NCBI RefSeq assembly: GCF_010894405.1
Contig: NZ_JAAIYA010000025.1
Span: 62,001 to 126,000 of the forward strand
Source of the DNA: Pyxidicoccus caerfyrddinensis
Lineage (GTDB): Bacteria > Myxococcota > Myxococcia > Myxococcales > Myxococcaceae
Direction: 5' to 3'
Length of the DNA stretch: 64,000 bases
The notes under the pieces were generated by a model. It searched no databases. It worked only from the letters and a program-made list of their open reading frames with translations, and was not told the DNA's origin. Of this stretch, positions 1 through 8,549 are shown piece after piece (position 1 is the stretch's first letter; every line of letters starts with the position of its first letter). A program made the position numbers and the translations under genes.

Positions 1-150
1 GACATGTTAGTCCAGGAGTATCCGTCGCGCGGTGGACCCAGCTGTCGTCCCTTCGGGCCGCCGACGTAGGAGGACCGGCCGGGTCCGATATCTTCCGGGG
101 GGCTGGACGTTCCAGTCGCACCCACCGAACGGAAGAGAGAGGCACCGCGG

Positions 151-1821
151 ATGCGCCGAGCCCTGGTAGGTCTCGTTTTGCTCCTGGCTGGCTGTGCGAG
201 GAGTGCCCGTCCCGCCGAGGGCGTGGCGGCGGCCGCGTCCGTCGAAGAGCCCGAGCTGGAGACGCCCCGCTACGAGCACGTCTTCATGATGCCCGTGGAG
301 CGGGCCCTGGCCGAGGCCACGAAGCTGCTGGCCGAGAATGGCTGGGTGCTGAAGCCCATGGATGACCCGAAGTACCTCCTGACCGAGTGGAAGTCCGCGC
401 AGCTTGGAGGGAAGTCGTGGGGCTACCAGAGCGACGGCGACCACACCCGGTACCTGGTGGTCGGCGAGCCGCTCGCCGCGCGGCAGTCCGTCGTGCGCAT
501 CTTCCGGATGAAGCGGGTGGCCTTCGCCAACGACGCGGAGATTCGCTACGACGGCAAGACGGGTGAAATCGTCCAGAAACACCTGGTGATGGAGCAGTTC
601 GAACAGAGCTTCCGGGCCCGGGGAGCCCCCGTGGACCTCGCCCAGCGGGAGCGAGATACCGCGCCGTGGGTGGAGCTGGACGGCGCCGTGAAGGGCACCC
701 GCGACTTGAAGCTGGAGCGGGACCTCACCCTGCGGCTGGAGTCGCGTCCCTCGCTGGAGACGCTCACGGGCACGCTGCGCCTCACGCGTGATGATTCGTT
801 CGCGAGAGACCCGTCCTTCTATCTCAAGCGCTGGCGGCAGGAGGTGCAGGAGCCCTGTGCGCGGAAGGTCGGCGGGGTCCAGCCGATGCTGCGCCCGGGG
901 CAGATGGTGCTCATCGGCGAGCAGCTCGGCACGCGTGAGGTGCCCGCCACCGTGGGAGACCTCGCGTGCGAGGCCGCGCAGGCGGGGCTCGGCGTCACGG
1001 TGGGGCTCGCCATTCCGACGAAGGAGCAGGAGCGCATCGACACGTACCTGAAGAGCAAGGGAGGCCCCGCGGACCAGGACGCGCTGCTGAGCGGAAACTT
1101 CTGGCGCAAGCTCCAGCAGGACGGCCGTGGCAGTCGCGCGGTGATGGACCTCATCGACCGGGCCCGGGCCCTGCGCGCCGCCGGGCGTTCCGTCTCCGTG
1201 GTGGCCTTCGACACGGACACGGACCACGGGAGCGCGCGCGATGCCCGCATGGCGCGGGCGGTGCTCAACTCACATAGCGCGCGTCCCAAGGACGTCTTCC
1301 TGGTGCTCGCAGGCAATGCGCACACGCGACTGGTGGCGGACGCGGACTGGAACGAGGACTTCGTTCCCATGTCGAAGCACCTGGTCGAGGTCGTCCGCGA
1401 CTTGAAGATTCTCGAGGTGGGCTACGCCCAGGGTCGGCGGTGGGGCTGCGACCTGATGCCGGATGGCGAGATGGAGTGCAACGTCATGGGCATCACCCCG
1501 GGACCTCGCGTGGAGATTCGCCCGGAGACGCCCGTGGGCATCCGGATGCTGCCGGAAATGGACGACGAGGGGTTCCACGGCTTCCTGGACGTGGGGGCGC
1601 TGTCCGCCTCGCTGCCCTCGATTGCGCTGCGCGGGCACGAGCCACCTTCGCCCGCCACGGAGCCCGCGGCCCCGGCGCAGCCCGCCGCTTCCACGCAGCC
1701 CGCGGCACCCGGGACTTCCGTGCAGCCTCCGTCGCCGGCCGCGCCCGAGCAGCCTGCGGCGCCCGCTCAGCCCGCGGGGCCCGGGGCGCAGCCGGCTGCT
1801 CCGGCCGCGCCCCGAGAGTGA
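151..1821 (+). CDS. ChaN/EreA-like lipoprotein with Pro/Ala-rich tail
   Basis: A 556-residue putative lipoprotein. The signal peptide ends in the lipobox LLAGC (Cys about residue 15), so it is probably membrane anchored. Residues about 40-130 form a small domain of unknown type. The second half (about 250-430) resembles the ChaN/EreA fold: it has a GEQLGTRE stretch, an FWRKLQQDGRGSRA stretch and an LVLAGNAHTRL motif, which match the paired Glu and His positions of that group. The last 60 residues are a Pro/Ala/Gln low-complexity tail. The gene converges on argC with 7 bases between. The start is the first ATG before the signal peptide. The substrate is unknown, and the ChaN/EreA link rests on motif resemblance only. 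Confidence 0.7.
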   Translation: MRRALVGLVLLLAGCARSARPAEGVAAAASVEEPELETPRYEHVFMMPVERALAEATKLLAENGWVLKPMDDPKYLLTEWKSAQLGGKSWGYQSDGDHTRYLVVGEPLAARQSVVRIFRMKRVAFANDAEIRYDGKTGEIVQKHLVMEQFEQSFRARGAPVDLAQRERDTAPWVELDGAVKGTRDLKLERDLTLRLESRPSLETLTGTLRLTRDDSFARDPSFYLKRWRQEVQEPCARKVGGVQPMLRPGQMVLIGEQLGTREVPATVGDLACEAAQAGLGVTVGLAIPTKEQERIDTYLKSKGGPADQDALLSGNFWRKLQQDGRGSRAVMDLIDRARALRAAGRSVSVVAFDTDTDHGSARDARMARAVLNSHSARPKDVFLVLAGNAHTRLVADADWNEDFVPMSKHLVEVVRDLKILEVGYAQGRRWGCDLMPDGEMECNVMGITPGPRVEIRPETPVGIRMLPEMDDEGFHGFLDVGALSASLPSIALRGHEPPSPATEPAAPAQPAASTQPAAPGTSVQPPSPAAPEQPAAPAQPAGPGAQPAAPAAPRE

Positions 1822-1828
1822 GGCGTCC

Positions 1829-2896
1829 CTACGGGTAGCAGGCCGCCTGGCGCAGGGCCGTGTCCTCGGGCAGACCGAGGGCCACGTTGAAGTTCTGCAC
1901 GGCCTGGCCGGCCATGCCCTTCACCAGGTTGTCCAGCGCGGCCATGACTGCCACCGAGCGGCCCTTGGTGGCCACGGAGATGTCGCAGAAGTTGCTGCCC
2001 GTCACCGCGGCCACGCGCGGCGTGCCCTCGACGATGCGGACGAACTTCGAGCCTTCGTAGTAGCGGCGGAACTTGTCCGTCAGCGACTGCGTCACCACCG
2101 CGCCGCCGTGCTCCGGCCACTCGAACTGCACGGTGGCGAAGATGCCGCGCACCATGGGCGCCGAGTGCGGCACGAACGCCAGCCGGTGCCGCTGCGCGCC
2201 GTGCGCCACCAGCATGACCTCCACCTCCGCCTCGTGCTGGTGCTCCAGCGGCTTGTACGCGCGGAAGTCATGCGCACGCGTCGGGTGGTGCGTGCCCTCG
2301 CCCGGCAGCGAGCCGGAGCCGGACGAGCCCGTCACGCCCGACACCGCCAGCAGCCCCAGGCCCGGCGTGGCCGCGATCGGCAGCAGCGCGAGCTGCACCG
2401 CCGTGGCGAAGCAGCCCGGGTTGGCGATGCGCTTCGCCGTCTTGATTTCGTCGCGCTTCCACTCGGTGAGGCCGTAGGTGAAGGTGCCCAGCAAATCCGG
2501 AGACGGGTGGGGCCGGCCGTAGGCGCCCGCGTAGCGGCCCGGGTGGTCCAGCCGGAAGTCGGAGGACAGGTCCACCAGCAGCACGCGCTCGGCGATGCCC
2601 GCCTCGGCCCACTGCTTCTCGATGTTGGCGAACTGCTTCGCCAGCTCGCCGTGCCCCAGCGCGCTGAACACCACCGGCTGCTGCGAGTCCGACAGCCAGC
2701 GCCAGTCCGGCTCCGCCTCGAAGCGGCCGTCCACCAGCCCGCGCAGGTGCGGGTGCACCTTGTGGATGGGCTCGCCCGCATGGTGCCGCGACACCACGCG
2801 GATGCCCGCCACCGCCGGGTGTGCGGAGAGGATTCGCAGCAGCTCGCCCCCGCCGAAACCGGAGGCCCCCAGGATGTAGATGTTCGCCCGCGTCAT
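1829..2896 (-). CDS. argC: N-acetyl-gamma-glutamyl-phosphate reductase
   Basis: Reduces N-acetylglutamyl phosphate to the semialdehyde with NADPH, the third step of arginine synthesis. The 355-residue protein opens with the nucleotide-binding loop GASGFGGGELL, and the catalytic Cys lies in ANPGCFATA. The ATG at 2896 was chosen because it starts directly at the Rossmann fold and overlaps the upstream stop as ATGA; the open frame runs 79 codons further but is non-homologous there. It is the last gene of the minus-strand arg operon, translationally coupled to the P-loop gene. Confidence 0.95.
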   Translation of the reverse strand: MTRANIYILGASGFGGGELLRILSAHPAVAGIRVVSRHHAGEPIHKVHPHLRGLVDGRFEAEPDWRWLSDSQQPVVFSALGHGELAKQFANIEKQWAEAGIAERVLLVDLSSDFRLDHPGRYAGAYGRPHPSPDLLGTFTYGLTEWKRDEIKTAKRIANPGCFATAVQLALLPIAATPGLGLLAVSGVTGSSGSGSLPGEGTHHPTRAHDFRAYKPLEHQHEAEVEVMLVAHGAQRHRLAFVPHSAPMVRGIFATVQFEWPEHGGAVVTQSLTDKFRRYYEGSKFVRIVEGTPRVAAVTGSNFCDISVATKGRSVAVMAALDNLVKGMAGQAVQNFNVALGLPEDTALRQAACYP

Positions 2897-3954
2897 GACT
2901 TCCTCCCCGCGCCCAGCTTGGGCGCGAGCTTCTCCAGGATGAGCCCACCCAGCGCCGCCGCATTCGCTCGGGCGTTGCGGGCGGGAATCCCCACCACCTG
3001 CTCCACGAAGCGCACGCCCACCGCGTTGTCCGTGGCGGGCCCGGCCACCATGTCCACGTCGATGCCGTACGTCTCGCGCAGGTGCCGCACGCCGCCGGCC
3101 GCTCCCACCGGGTCGTTCGCGCACAGCACCCACGCGCCCGCCAGGCTGCGCAGCTCCGCGTCCGCGAGGATGCCCTGCACGCCGTACTCACCCATGATGC
3201 CGTCGCCCGTCTCCGCGACGATGACGTCCACGTTCTCCGCCGCCAGCTCGGAGAAGAGCACCCGCGCCACGCGCGCCCCCGTGCGAGGGCCCGTGCACAC
3301 GACGCCCGCGTCGGTGAAGTCCATGACCACGTCCGCGCCGGAGTCCTGCATGCTCAGCGTGTCGCGCATCAGCGACACACCCGTCAGCTTCGCCCCGCCC
3401 ACGCGGAAGCCCGCCTGCGCGAGCGTGCGCACCATGGCGCTGGCCGCGTACGTCTTGCCCGCGTTCATGCAGGTGCCGACGACGAAGACCACCGGGCACT
3501 TCACCGGGGTGGACGTGCCCTTGAGCGCGCCCGAGGTGACGTGCGCCGGCTGCCCGGTGCGCGACATCAGCTCCGGGAACTCCAGCACCTGGCCCAGCAC
3601 TTCCGCCTCGAAGGGCGTGCCCACGCCGGGGTTGTGCGAGGTGCACTTGCCGATGACGCCGCCCATGTTGAGCACGTGCAGGCGCTGGCCCACGGTGACG
3701 GACTCGGGCACCACGCCCTCGTAGCCGTGCAGCGCGTTGCGGTGCCCCAGGGCGCCCACGACGATGTCACCCGCGTGCAGGGTGACCAGGCGGCCGTGCG
3801 GGTCCTCGAGCTGGTTGTAGACGCTCTTCTCGCCGTGGATGCGCACGGCGACCACCGCGCCCTCCTCGGCCTTCACTTCCGGAGCCAGATGCACCGTGCG
3901 GCCCAGGCCCAGGTTCCGGGTGACGCTGCCCACCTTGTCGACGAAGACCTTCAT
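2893..3954 (-). CDS. P-loop NTPase-like protein embedded in the arg operon
   Basis: A 353-residue protein that I do not recognise as a known arginine enzyme. Residues 1-150 form a separate N-terminal domain containing a GEKSVYNQLEDPHG stretch. Residues 155-345 form a P-loop domain with a BioD/CobQ/DUF1611-like Walker A, GTCMNAGKT (160-168), and a later acidic patch VIVAETGDG. It starts 1 base after the argG stop and its own stop overlaps the argC start as ATGA, so it is almost certainly co-translated with arginine enzymes. BioD-like P-loop proteins are often ATP-dependent ligases, and DUF1611 members include a D-glutamate N-acetyltransferase. A role in acyl-glutamate or acyl-ornithine handling is therefore conceivable, but this is inference. 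Confidence 0.8.
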   Translation of the reverse strand: MKVFVDKVGSVTRNLGLGRTVHLAPEVKAEEGAVVAVRIHGEKSVYNQLEDPHGRLVTLHAGDIVVGALGHRNALHGYEGVVPESVTVGQRLHVLNMGGVIGKCTSHNPGVGTPFEAEVLGQVLEFPELMSRTGQPAHVTSGALKGTSTPVKCPVVFVVGTCMNAGKTYAASAMVRTLAQAGFRVGGAKLTGVSLMRDTLSMQDSGADVVMDFTDAGVVCTGPRTGARVARVLFSELAAENVDVIVAETGDGIMGEYGVQGILADAELRSLAGAWVLCANDPVGAAGGVRHLRETYGIDVDMVAGPATDNAVGVRFVEQVVGIPARNARANAAALGGLILEKLAPKLGAGRKS

Positions 3955-3955
3955 T

Positions 3956-5149
3956 TCAACCTCCCTTGGCCCGGTGAGAGAGCATCTGCGCGACGCCGTA
4001 CAGCTTGGCGAATCCAGCGGCTTCAGAACCCGTCCACAGCACGTTTGCTTCCCCGTACGTCGCCACCTTCGCGTCCATCAGCGAGTGCGGCGACTTCACG
4101 CCTTCCACCACCAGCGTCCTGGGGTGCAGCACCAGCCGCACCTCGCCCGTCACGCGGTCCTGCGAGGAGGTGAGGAACGCCTCCAGGTCCTTCACCAGCG
4201 GGTCGAAGAAGTGGCCCTCGTGCAGCAGCGAGCCGTAGAGGTTGCCCATCGACTCCTTCCAGAAGAGCTGCTTGCCGGAGAGCACCAGCTTCTCCAGCTC
4301 GCGGTGCGCGGTGATGAGCATGTGCGCCGCCGGGGCCTCGAAGCCCACGCGGCCCTTGATGCCCAGAATCGTGTCACCCAGGTGCACGCCGCGGCCGATG
4401 CCGTAGGTGCGCCCCAGCGCGTTGAGCGCCTCCACCAGCTTCACGGGCGACAGCTTCTCGCCGTCGAGCGCGGAAGGAACGCCCTGCTCGAAGGAGATGT
4501 TGAGCGTGCGGGGCTTCAAGTCCGTGGGAATCTGCCCGCCGGGGAAGGCCGCCTCGGGCAGCGCGCTCCACGAGTCCAGCGTCTCGCGGCCGCCCACGGA
4601 CGTGCCCCACATGCCCTCGTTGACGGAGTAGGAGCCCAGCTTCGGCGGCATGTGGACGCCGCGCTCGGCGAGGAAGGACAGCTCCTGCTGCCGGCTCAGG
4701 CCCAGCGTGCGGATGGGCGTGAGCAGCTCCAGCTCCGGCGCCAGCGAGCGGAAGGCCACGTCGAAGCGCACCTGGTCGTTGCCGGCGCCGGTGCTGCCGT
4801 GGGCAATCGACTGTGCGCCCAGCTCGCGCGCCATGCGGACGGCTTCCACCGCCTGGCAGGCACGCTCCGCGGAGACGCTCAGCGGGTAGACCTGGCCGCG
4901 CAGCACGTTGCCGGCGATGAGGTAGCGCAGGTAGCCCTGGAAGAGGGTGTCGCGCGCGTCCACCGTGTGGTGTGCCACCGCGCCCAGCTTCGCGGACAGC
5001 GCGGCGATGCTGGCGAGCTGCTCGGGCGGGAAGCCGCCGGTGTCCACGGTGACGGTGGTCACGCTGTAACCCTGCTCGCGCAGGTAGACGGTGCAGAAAG
5101 CGGTATCGAGTCCGCCGGAGAAGGCCAGCACCACGTTCTTCTTGCTCAT
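3956..5149 (-). CDS. argG: Argininosuccinate synthase
   Basis: Joins citrulline and aspartate using ATP. It has 397 residues from the ATG at 5149. The PP-loop AFSGGLDT sits at residues 9-16, and HGSTGAGNDQVRFD is the substrate/ATP-binding signature. The start follows a strong GAGGAG Shine-Dalgarno; an in-frame start 13 codons upstream would overlap argH. It lies 26 bases after argH and 1 base before the P-loop gene. If the pathway runs through acylcitrulline, free citrulline would be delivered by ArgE'. Confidence 0.95.
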   Translation of the reverse strand: MSKKNVVLAFSGGLDTAFCTVYLREQGYSVTTVTVDTGGFPPEQLASIAALSAKLGAVAHHTVDARDTLFQGYLRYLIAGNVLRGQVYPLSVSAERACQAVEAVRMARELGAQSIAHGSTGAGNDQVRFDVAFRSLAPELELLTPIRTLGLSRQQELSFLAERGVHMPPKLGSYSVNEGMWGTSVGGRETLDSWSALPEAAFPGGQIPTDLKPRTLNISFEQGVPSALDGEKLSPVKLVEALNALGRTYGIGRGVHLGDTILGIKGRVGFEAPAAHMLITAHRELEKLVLSGKQLFWKESMGNLYGSLLHEGHFFDPLVKDLEAFLTSSQDRVTGEVRLVLHPRTLVVEGVKSPHSLMDAKVATYGEANVLWTGSEAAGFAKLYGVAQMLSHRAKGG

Positions 5150-5175
5150 GTCGTCACTCCTCACGGGGAAGGGGT

Positions 5176-6525
5176 TCACAGCGCCCACACGCGCGCGGTG
5201 GCGGAGGCCACGGCGCGGTGGGTGTCATCGAGCCAGGCGCGCGCGGCGGCCAGCTCTTCACGGGCCTGCGGCAGGCCCAGGTTTCCGGCGCCGCCCAGGT
5301 GCGTGGCAGTCAGCGCCCCGCGGTCCGGATGGAACGTTCCGTCCGCGATTTCTCGTCCCACCTGGCGGTAGGCGTCGCGGAAGGGCAGGCCCCGGGCCAC
5401 CAGCGCGTAGGCGTGGTGCGCCGCGTACAGCGAGTCGTCACTGGCGCGAGCGGCCGCTTCGGCCTTCACCTGGAGCACGGGCACCAGGCGGGCGAGCACG
5501 TCCAGCAGGTCCTTCATGGACGTCAGCGCCGCCAGGGTGGGCGACTTCAGCAACTGGAAGTCGCGGTGGTAGCTGGACGGCAGGCCGCCGGCCACCGCCT
5601 CCACCTGGTGCGTGATTCCGCGCAGCTCGCGGCAACGCGCGCGCGCCAGCTCCACCACGTCCGGGTTCTTCTTCTGCGGCATGATGGACGAGCCGGTGGT
5701 GAACGCGTCCGGCAGCGCGAGGAAGCCGAACTCGTCCATGCTGTAGAGCTGCACGTCCCACAGCCACTTCTCCAGCGTCCCCGCCACCGAGCAGGCCCAG
5801 CCCAGCACCGCCGACTCGTGCCGGCCCCGGCTGTTCTGCACGTCGATGGGGCTGCGCTGTACCCGGCTGAAGCCGAGCAGCTGGGCGACGTACTCCCGGT
5901 CGATGGGCAGCGGCACGCCGAAGCCCGCCGCCGCGCCGAGCGGGCAGCGGTCCAGCCGCGCCCACACGCCGCGCAGCGCCTCCAGCTCCTCCAGCAGTCC
6001 CTCCGCGAAGGCCATGCCCCACAGGCCGAAGGTGGACGGCATCGCTCGGCGCAGGTGCGTGTAGCCGGGCAGGGCCACGGCCGCGTGCGCCTGGGCGAAG
6101 TCCAGGAACGTCCCGGCCAGCTCCACGGCGCGCGCGCCCATGGCGAGCACCTCCTCGCGAAGGAGCAGGCGCATGGCGAGCTGTACCTGGTCGTTGCGCG
6201 AGCGCCCCAGGTGGATGCGCTTGCCGGGCTCGCCCGCGCGCTCCACGAGCGCCGCCTCCAGCGCGGTGTGGCCGTCTTCCTGTTCCGGGCGGATGGCGAA
6301 CGCACCGGCACGCGCCTCGTCGTGCAGCACCTTGAGGGCCGCCACCAGCGTCTTCGCCTCGTCGTCGCGCAAGAGGCCCACGTGCGCCAGCATCCGCGCG
6401 TGCGCGGCGCTGCCGAGCGCGTCGTGAGGCGCCAGCGCGAGGTCCGTCACCGGGTCATTGCCCACGGTGAAGCGGTGGATGGCCGCGTCCAGCGGCGTGC
6501 CCTTTCCCCACAGCGTGTCAGCCAC
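5176..6525 (-). CDS. argH: Argininosuccinate lyase
   Basis: Splits argininosuccinate to arginine and fumarate, the last step of the pathway. The 449 residues are typical of the family. The fumarase/aspartase-superfamily signature is present as GSSIMPQKKNPDVVE. The start is GTG with an excellent AGGAGGT Shine-Dalgarno about 5 bases upstream, and it overlaps the argE' stop by 8 bases. There is no acetyltransferase extension of the kind seen in some ArgHA fusions, so N-acetylglutamate synthase must be encoded elsewhere. Confidence 0.95.
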   Translation of the reverse strand: MADTLWGKGTPLDAAIHRFTVGNDPVTDLALAPHDALGSAAHARMLAHVGLLRDDEAKTLVAALKVLHDEARAGAFAIRPEQEDGHTALEAALVERAGEPGKRIHLGRSRNDQVQLAMRLLLREEVLAMGARAVELAGTFLDFAQAHAAVALPGYTHLRRAMPSTFGLWGMAFAEGLLEELEALRGVWARLDRCPLGAAAGFGVPLPIDREYVAQLLGFSRVQRSPIDVQNSRGRHESAVLGWACSVAGTLEKWLWDVQLYSMDEFGFLALPDAFTTGSSIMPQKKNPDVVELARARCRELRGITHQVEAVAGGLPSSYHRDFQLLKSPTLAALTSMKDLLDVLARLVPVLQVKAEAAARASDDSLYAAHHAYALVARGLPFRDAYRQVGREIADGTFHPDRGALTATHLGGAGNLGLPQAREELAAARAWLDDTHRAVASATARVWAL

Positions 6526-7579
6526 GGGCCACCTCCTCGAAGTAGCCGCGCACCAGGCGCGTGTAGAAGGCGGCGCCCGCTTCGAGCTCCGCCCGGGTGA
6601 GGTACTCGTCCGCCTGGTGGCTGCGCAGGGTGTCGCCCGGGCCCACCTTCACCGCCGGAAGGTCGCCCAGGAAGGCCCAGTCGGACGTGGTGCTGGAGCC
6701 CACCGGCTCCGCGCCCGACGCCGCCACCGCGGCTCGGACGATGGGCTGCTGCGCCCCCGTCGCCTTCGGCAGGTAGCGCGCCGAGTGCACCTGCACCTCG
6801 CTCTTCAGCGCGCCGGCCACCTGCTTCGCCACCGTCGCATGGTCCATGGCCGGCGTGGTGCGCAGGTCCACGAAGAACTCGCACTTGTCCGGCACCTGGT
6901 TGCGCGCCAGCCCGCCACTGATCTGCGTCACCTGTGCGCGGGCCTCGCCCAGCAGCGGGTGCGCAGGGAAGCGCAGCTCCGACAGGACGGAGATGTCCAC
7001 CGCCGCCAGGTGGATGGCGTTGAGGGCCGGAGTGCTGTGCGCGTGCGCCACGTGGCCGCTCTTGCCGTGCGCGGTGCAGCGCAAGAGGAGCATCCCGCGT
7101 TGCGCGGTGCAGGGCTTGAGCCCCGTGGGCTCGCCGACAATCGCCGCGTCCAGCGGCCCCAGCTCGGACAGCATCGTTCCCAGTCCCTGGCCTCCAGTCT
7201 CTTCCTCGGCGGTGAAGGCGAAGACGACTTCGCCTCCGGTGGGTGCTCCCTCCTGCAGCAGGGCGCGGGCGGTGAGGAGCATCCCCGCCACGCAGCCCTT
7301 GGCGTCATTGCTGCCCAGGCCGTACAGCCGGTCCTCGCGCCACTCGGGCGCGTGCGGCGCGTACGTCCACCCGGCGCACGGCTTCACCGTGTCCAGGTGC
7401 GAGTTGACGAGCAACCGGCGCGGCCCGCTCCCGACGGAGAACCACACGTTGTGGCCCTTCCGCTGGACGCGCGCGCCCCAGCCCTCGGCCCACGCGGACA
7501 CGGTGTCCGCGATGCGGCCCTCGTCACCCGACACGCTGGGGATGGCCACCAGCGCCTGGAGCAGCTCCGCCGCCTTCAT
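6518..7579 (-). CDS. argE: M20 deacylase, probable N-acetylcitrulline/acetylornithine deacetylase
   Basis: A zinc-dependent M20-family deacylase of 353 residues. Metal and catalytic motifs are visible: NSHLDTV (first metal ligand plus Asp), GSNDAKG (bridging Asp) and AEEETGG (catalytic Glu and ligand). In operons with an acylornithine-type carbamoyltransferase this enzyme usually removes the acyl group from acylcitrulline (ArgE') instead of acetylornithine, and I infer the same here. The start ATG overlaps the argB stop as ATGA, and the stop lies inside the start of argH. A LysK-like specificity cannot be excluded from sequence alone. Confidence 0.9.
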   Translation of the reverse strand: MKAAELLQALVAIPSVSGDEGRIADTVSAWAEGWGARVQRKGHNVWFSVGSGPRRLLVNSHLDTVKPCAGWTYAPHAPEWREDRLYGLGSNDAKGCVAGMLLTARALLQEGAPTGGEVVFAFTAEEETGGQGLGTMLSELGPLDAAIVGEPTGLKPCTAQRGMLLLRCTAHGKSGHVAHAHSTPALNAIHLAAVDISVLSELRFPAHPLLGEARAQVTQISGGLARNQVPDKCEFFVDLRTTPAMDHATVAKQVAGALKSEVQVHSARYLPKATGAQQPIVRAAVAASGAEPVGSSTTSDWAFLGDLPAVKVGPGDTLRSHQADEYLTRAELEAGAAFYTRLVRGYFEEVARG

Positions 7580-8502
7580 CCCGCGGCCCCGGCAGACTTC
7601 GGCGCGGACTCGCGCACCACCATGGTGCCGCTGCCCTCGTTGGTGAAGACCTCCTCCAGGAGCGCGTTGGGCAGCACTCCGCTGACGAGGTGCACGCTGC
7701 CCACGCCGCCGACGAGCGCGTGCCGGATGGCGTGCGCCTTGGGCCGCATGCCGCCGGAGATGGCGCCCGTGTTCTCCATGGTGGCCAGGTCCGTGAGGTT
7801 GGCCAGCGTGACGAGCGACGTCGGGTCGTTCAGGTCCTTGAGCAGACCCGGCACCTGGACGAGGAAGAAGAGCTTCTCCGCCGACAGCGCCACCGAGAGC
7901 GCCGCGGCCACCGTGTCCGCGTTGGTGTTGTACACGGCGCCGTCCGCCCCGCCCGACAGGGGCGCCACCACCGGGACGTAGTCCGCCGAGCGCAGGTGCT
8001 CCACCACGCGCGTGTCCACCGACTCGATGTCACCGACGAGGCCGTAGTCGACGAGCCTCCCCTCGGTGGCGCCGGGCTCGGTCACCATGACGGGAGGACG
8101 CTTGCGCGCCTTGATGAGGCCGGCGTCCACGCCGCTCAGGCCCACCGCGGGCACGCCCGCCGCCTGCAGGTCCGCCAAGAGGTCCGTGTGCAGCTTGCCC
8201 GCGAGCACCATCTTCGCCGCGTCCAGCACGGGCGCGGAGGTGACGCGGCGGCCCGCCACCTTCTCGATGGGCAGGTGGAGGGCGTCACACAGCATGTCCA
8301 GCTCCGGACCGCCGCCGTGCACCACGACGGGGCGGATGGAGAAGGTCCACAGCAGGGCAATCTGCTCGCACGCGGAGCGGCGCAGCTTCGGGTCGCTCAG
8401 CATGGCGCCGCCGAGCTTCACGACGAACGTCTTGCGGCGGAACTGCTGCACGTAGCGCGCGGCGTGGCGGAGCGCGGAGTACGGATCGGGAGACAGGGGC
8501 AC
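7576..8502 (-). CDS. argB: N-acetylglutamate kinase
   Basis: Phosphorylates N-acetylglutamate. It is an amino-acid-kinase fold protein of 308 residues with FVVKLGGAML near the N-terminus and the glycine-rich VVHGGGPELD loop. The start is GTG at 8502, chosen because GAGGTG lies 5 bases upstream and the preceding open frame looks non-coding. It has no fused acetyltransferase domain, unlike the bifunctional NAGS-NAGK enzymes of some organisms that use the acetylcitrulline route. It lies 47 bases after argF' and is coupled to argE' by ATGA. Confidence 0.95.
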   Translation of the reverse strand: MPLSPDPYSALRHAARYVQQFRRKTFVVKLGGAMLSDPKLRRSACEQIALLWTFSIRPVVVHGGGPELDMLCDALHLPIEKVAGRRVTSAPVLDAAKMVLAGKLHTDLLADLQAAGVPAVGLSGVDAGLIKARKRPPVMVTEPGATEGRLVDYGLVGDIESVDTRVVEHLRSADYVPVVAPLSGGADGAVYNTNADTVAAALSVALSAEKLFFLVQVPGLLKDLNDPTSLVTLANLTDLATMENTGAISGGMRPKAHAIRHALVGGVGSVHLVSGVLPNALLEEVFTNEGSGTMVVRESAPKSAGAAG

Positions 8503-8549
8503 GGGGCACCTCGAAAAAATGGAAGGAAGGAGAGGGTGGCGGGGGCGCG

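Noticed and set aside
7..1227. Long minus-strand open frame of about 400 codons opposite the first lipoprotein gene
   Set aside because: Low-complexity His/Arg/Leu-rich translation, no domain, and the opposite strand encodes a convincing lipoprotein; a GC-bias shadow.
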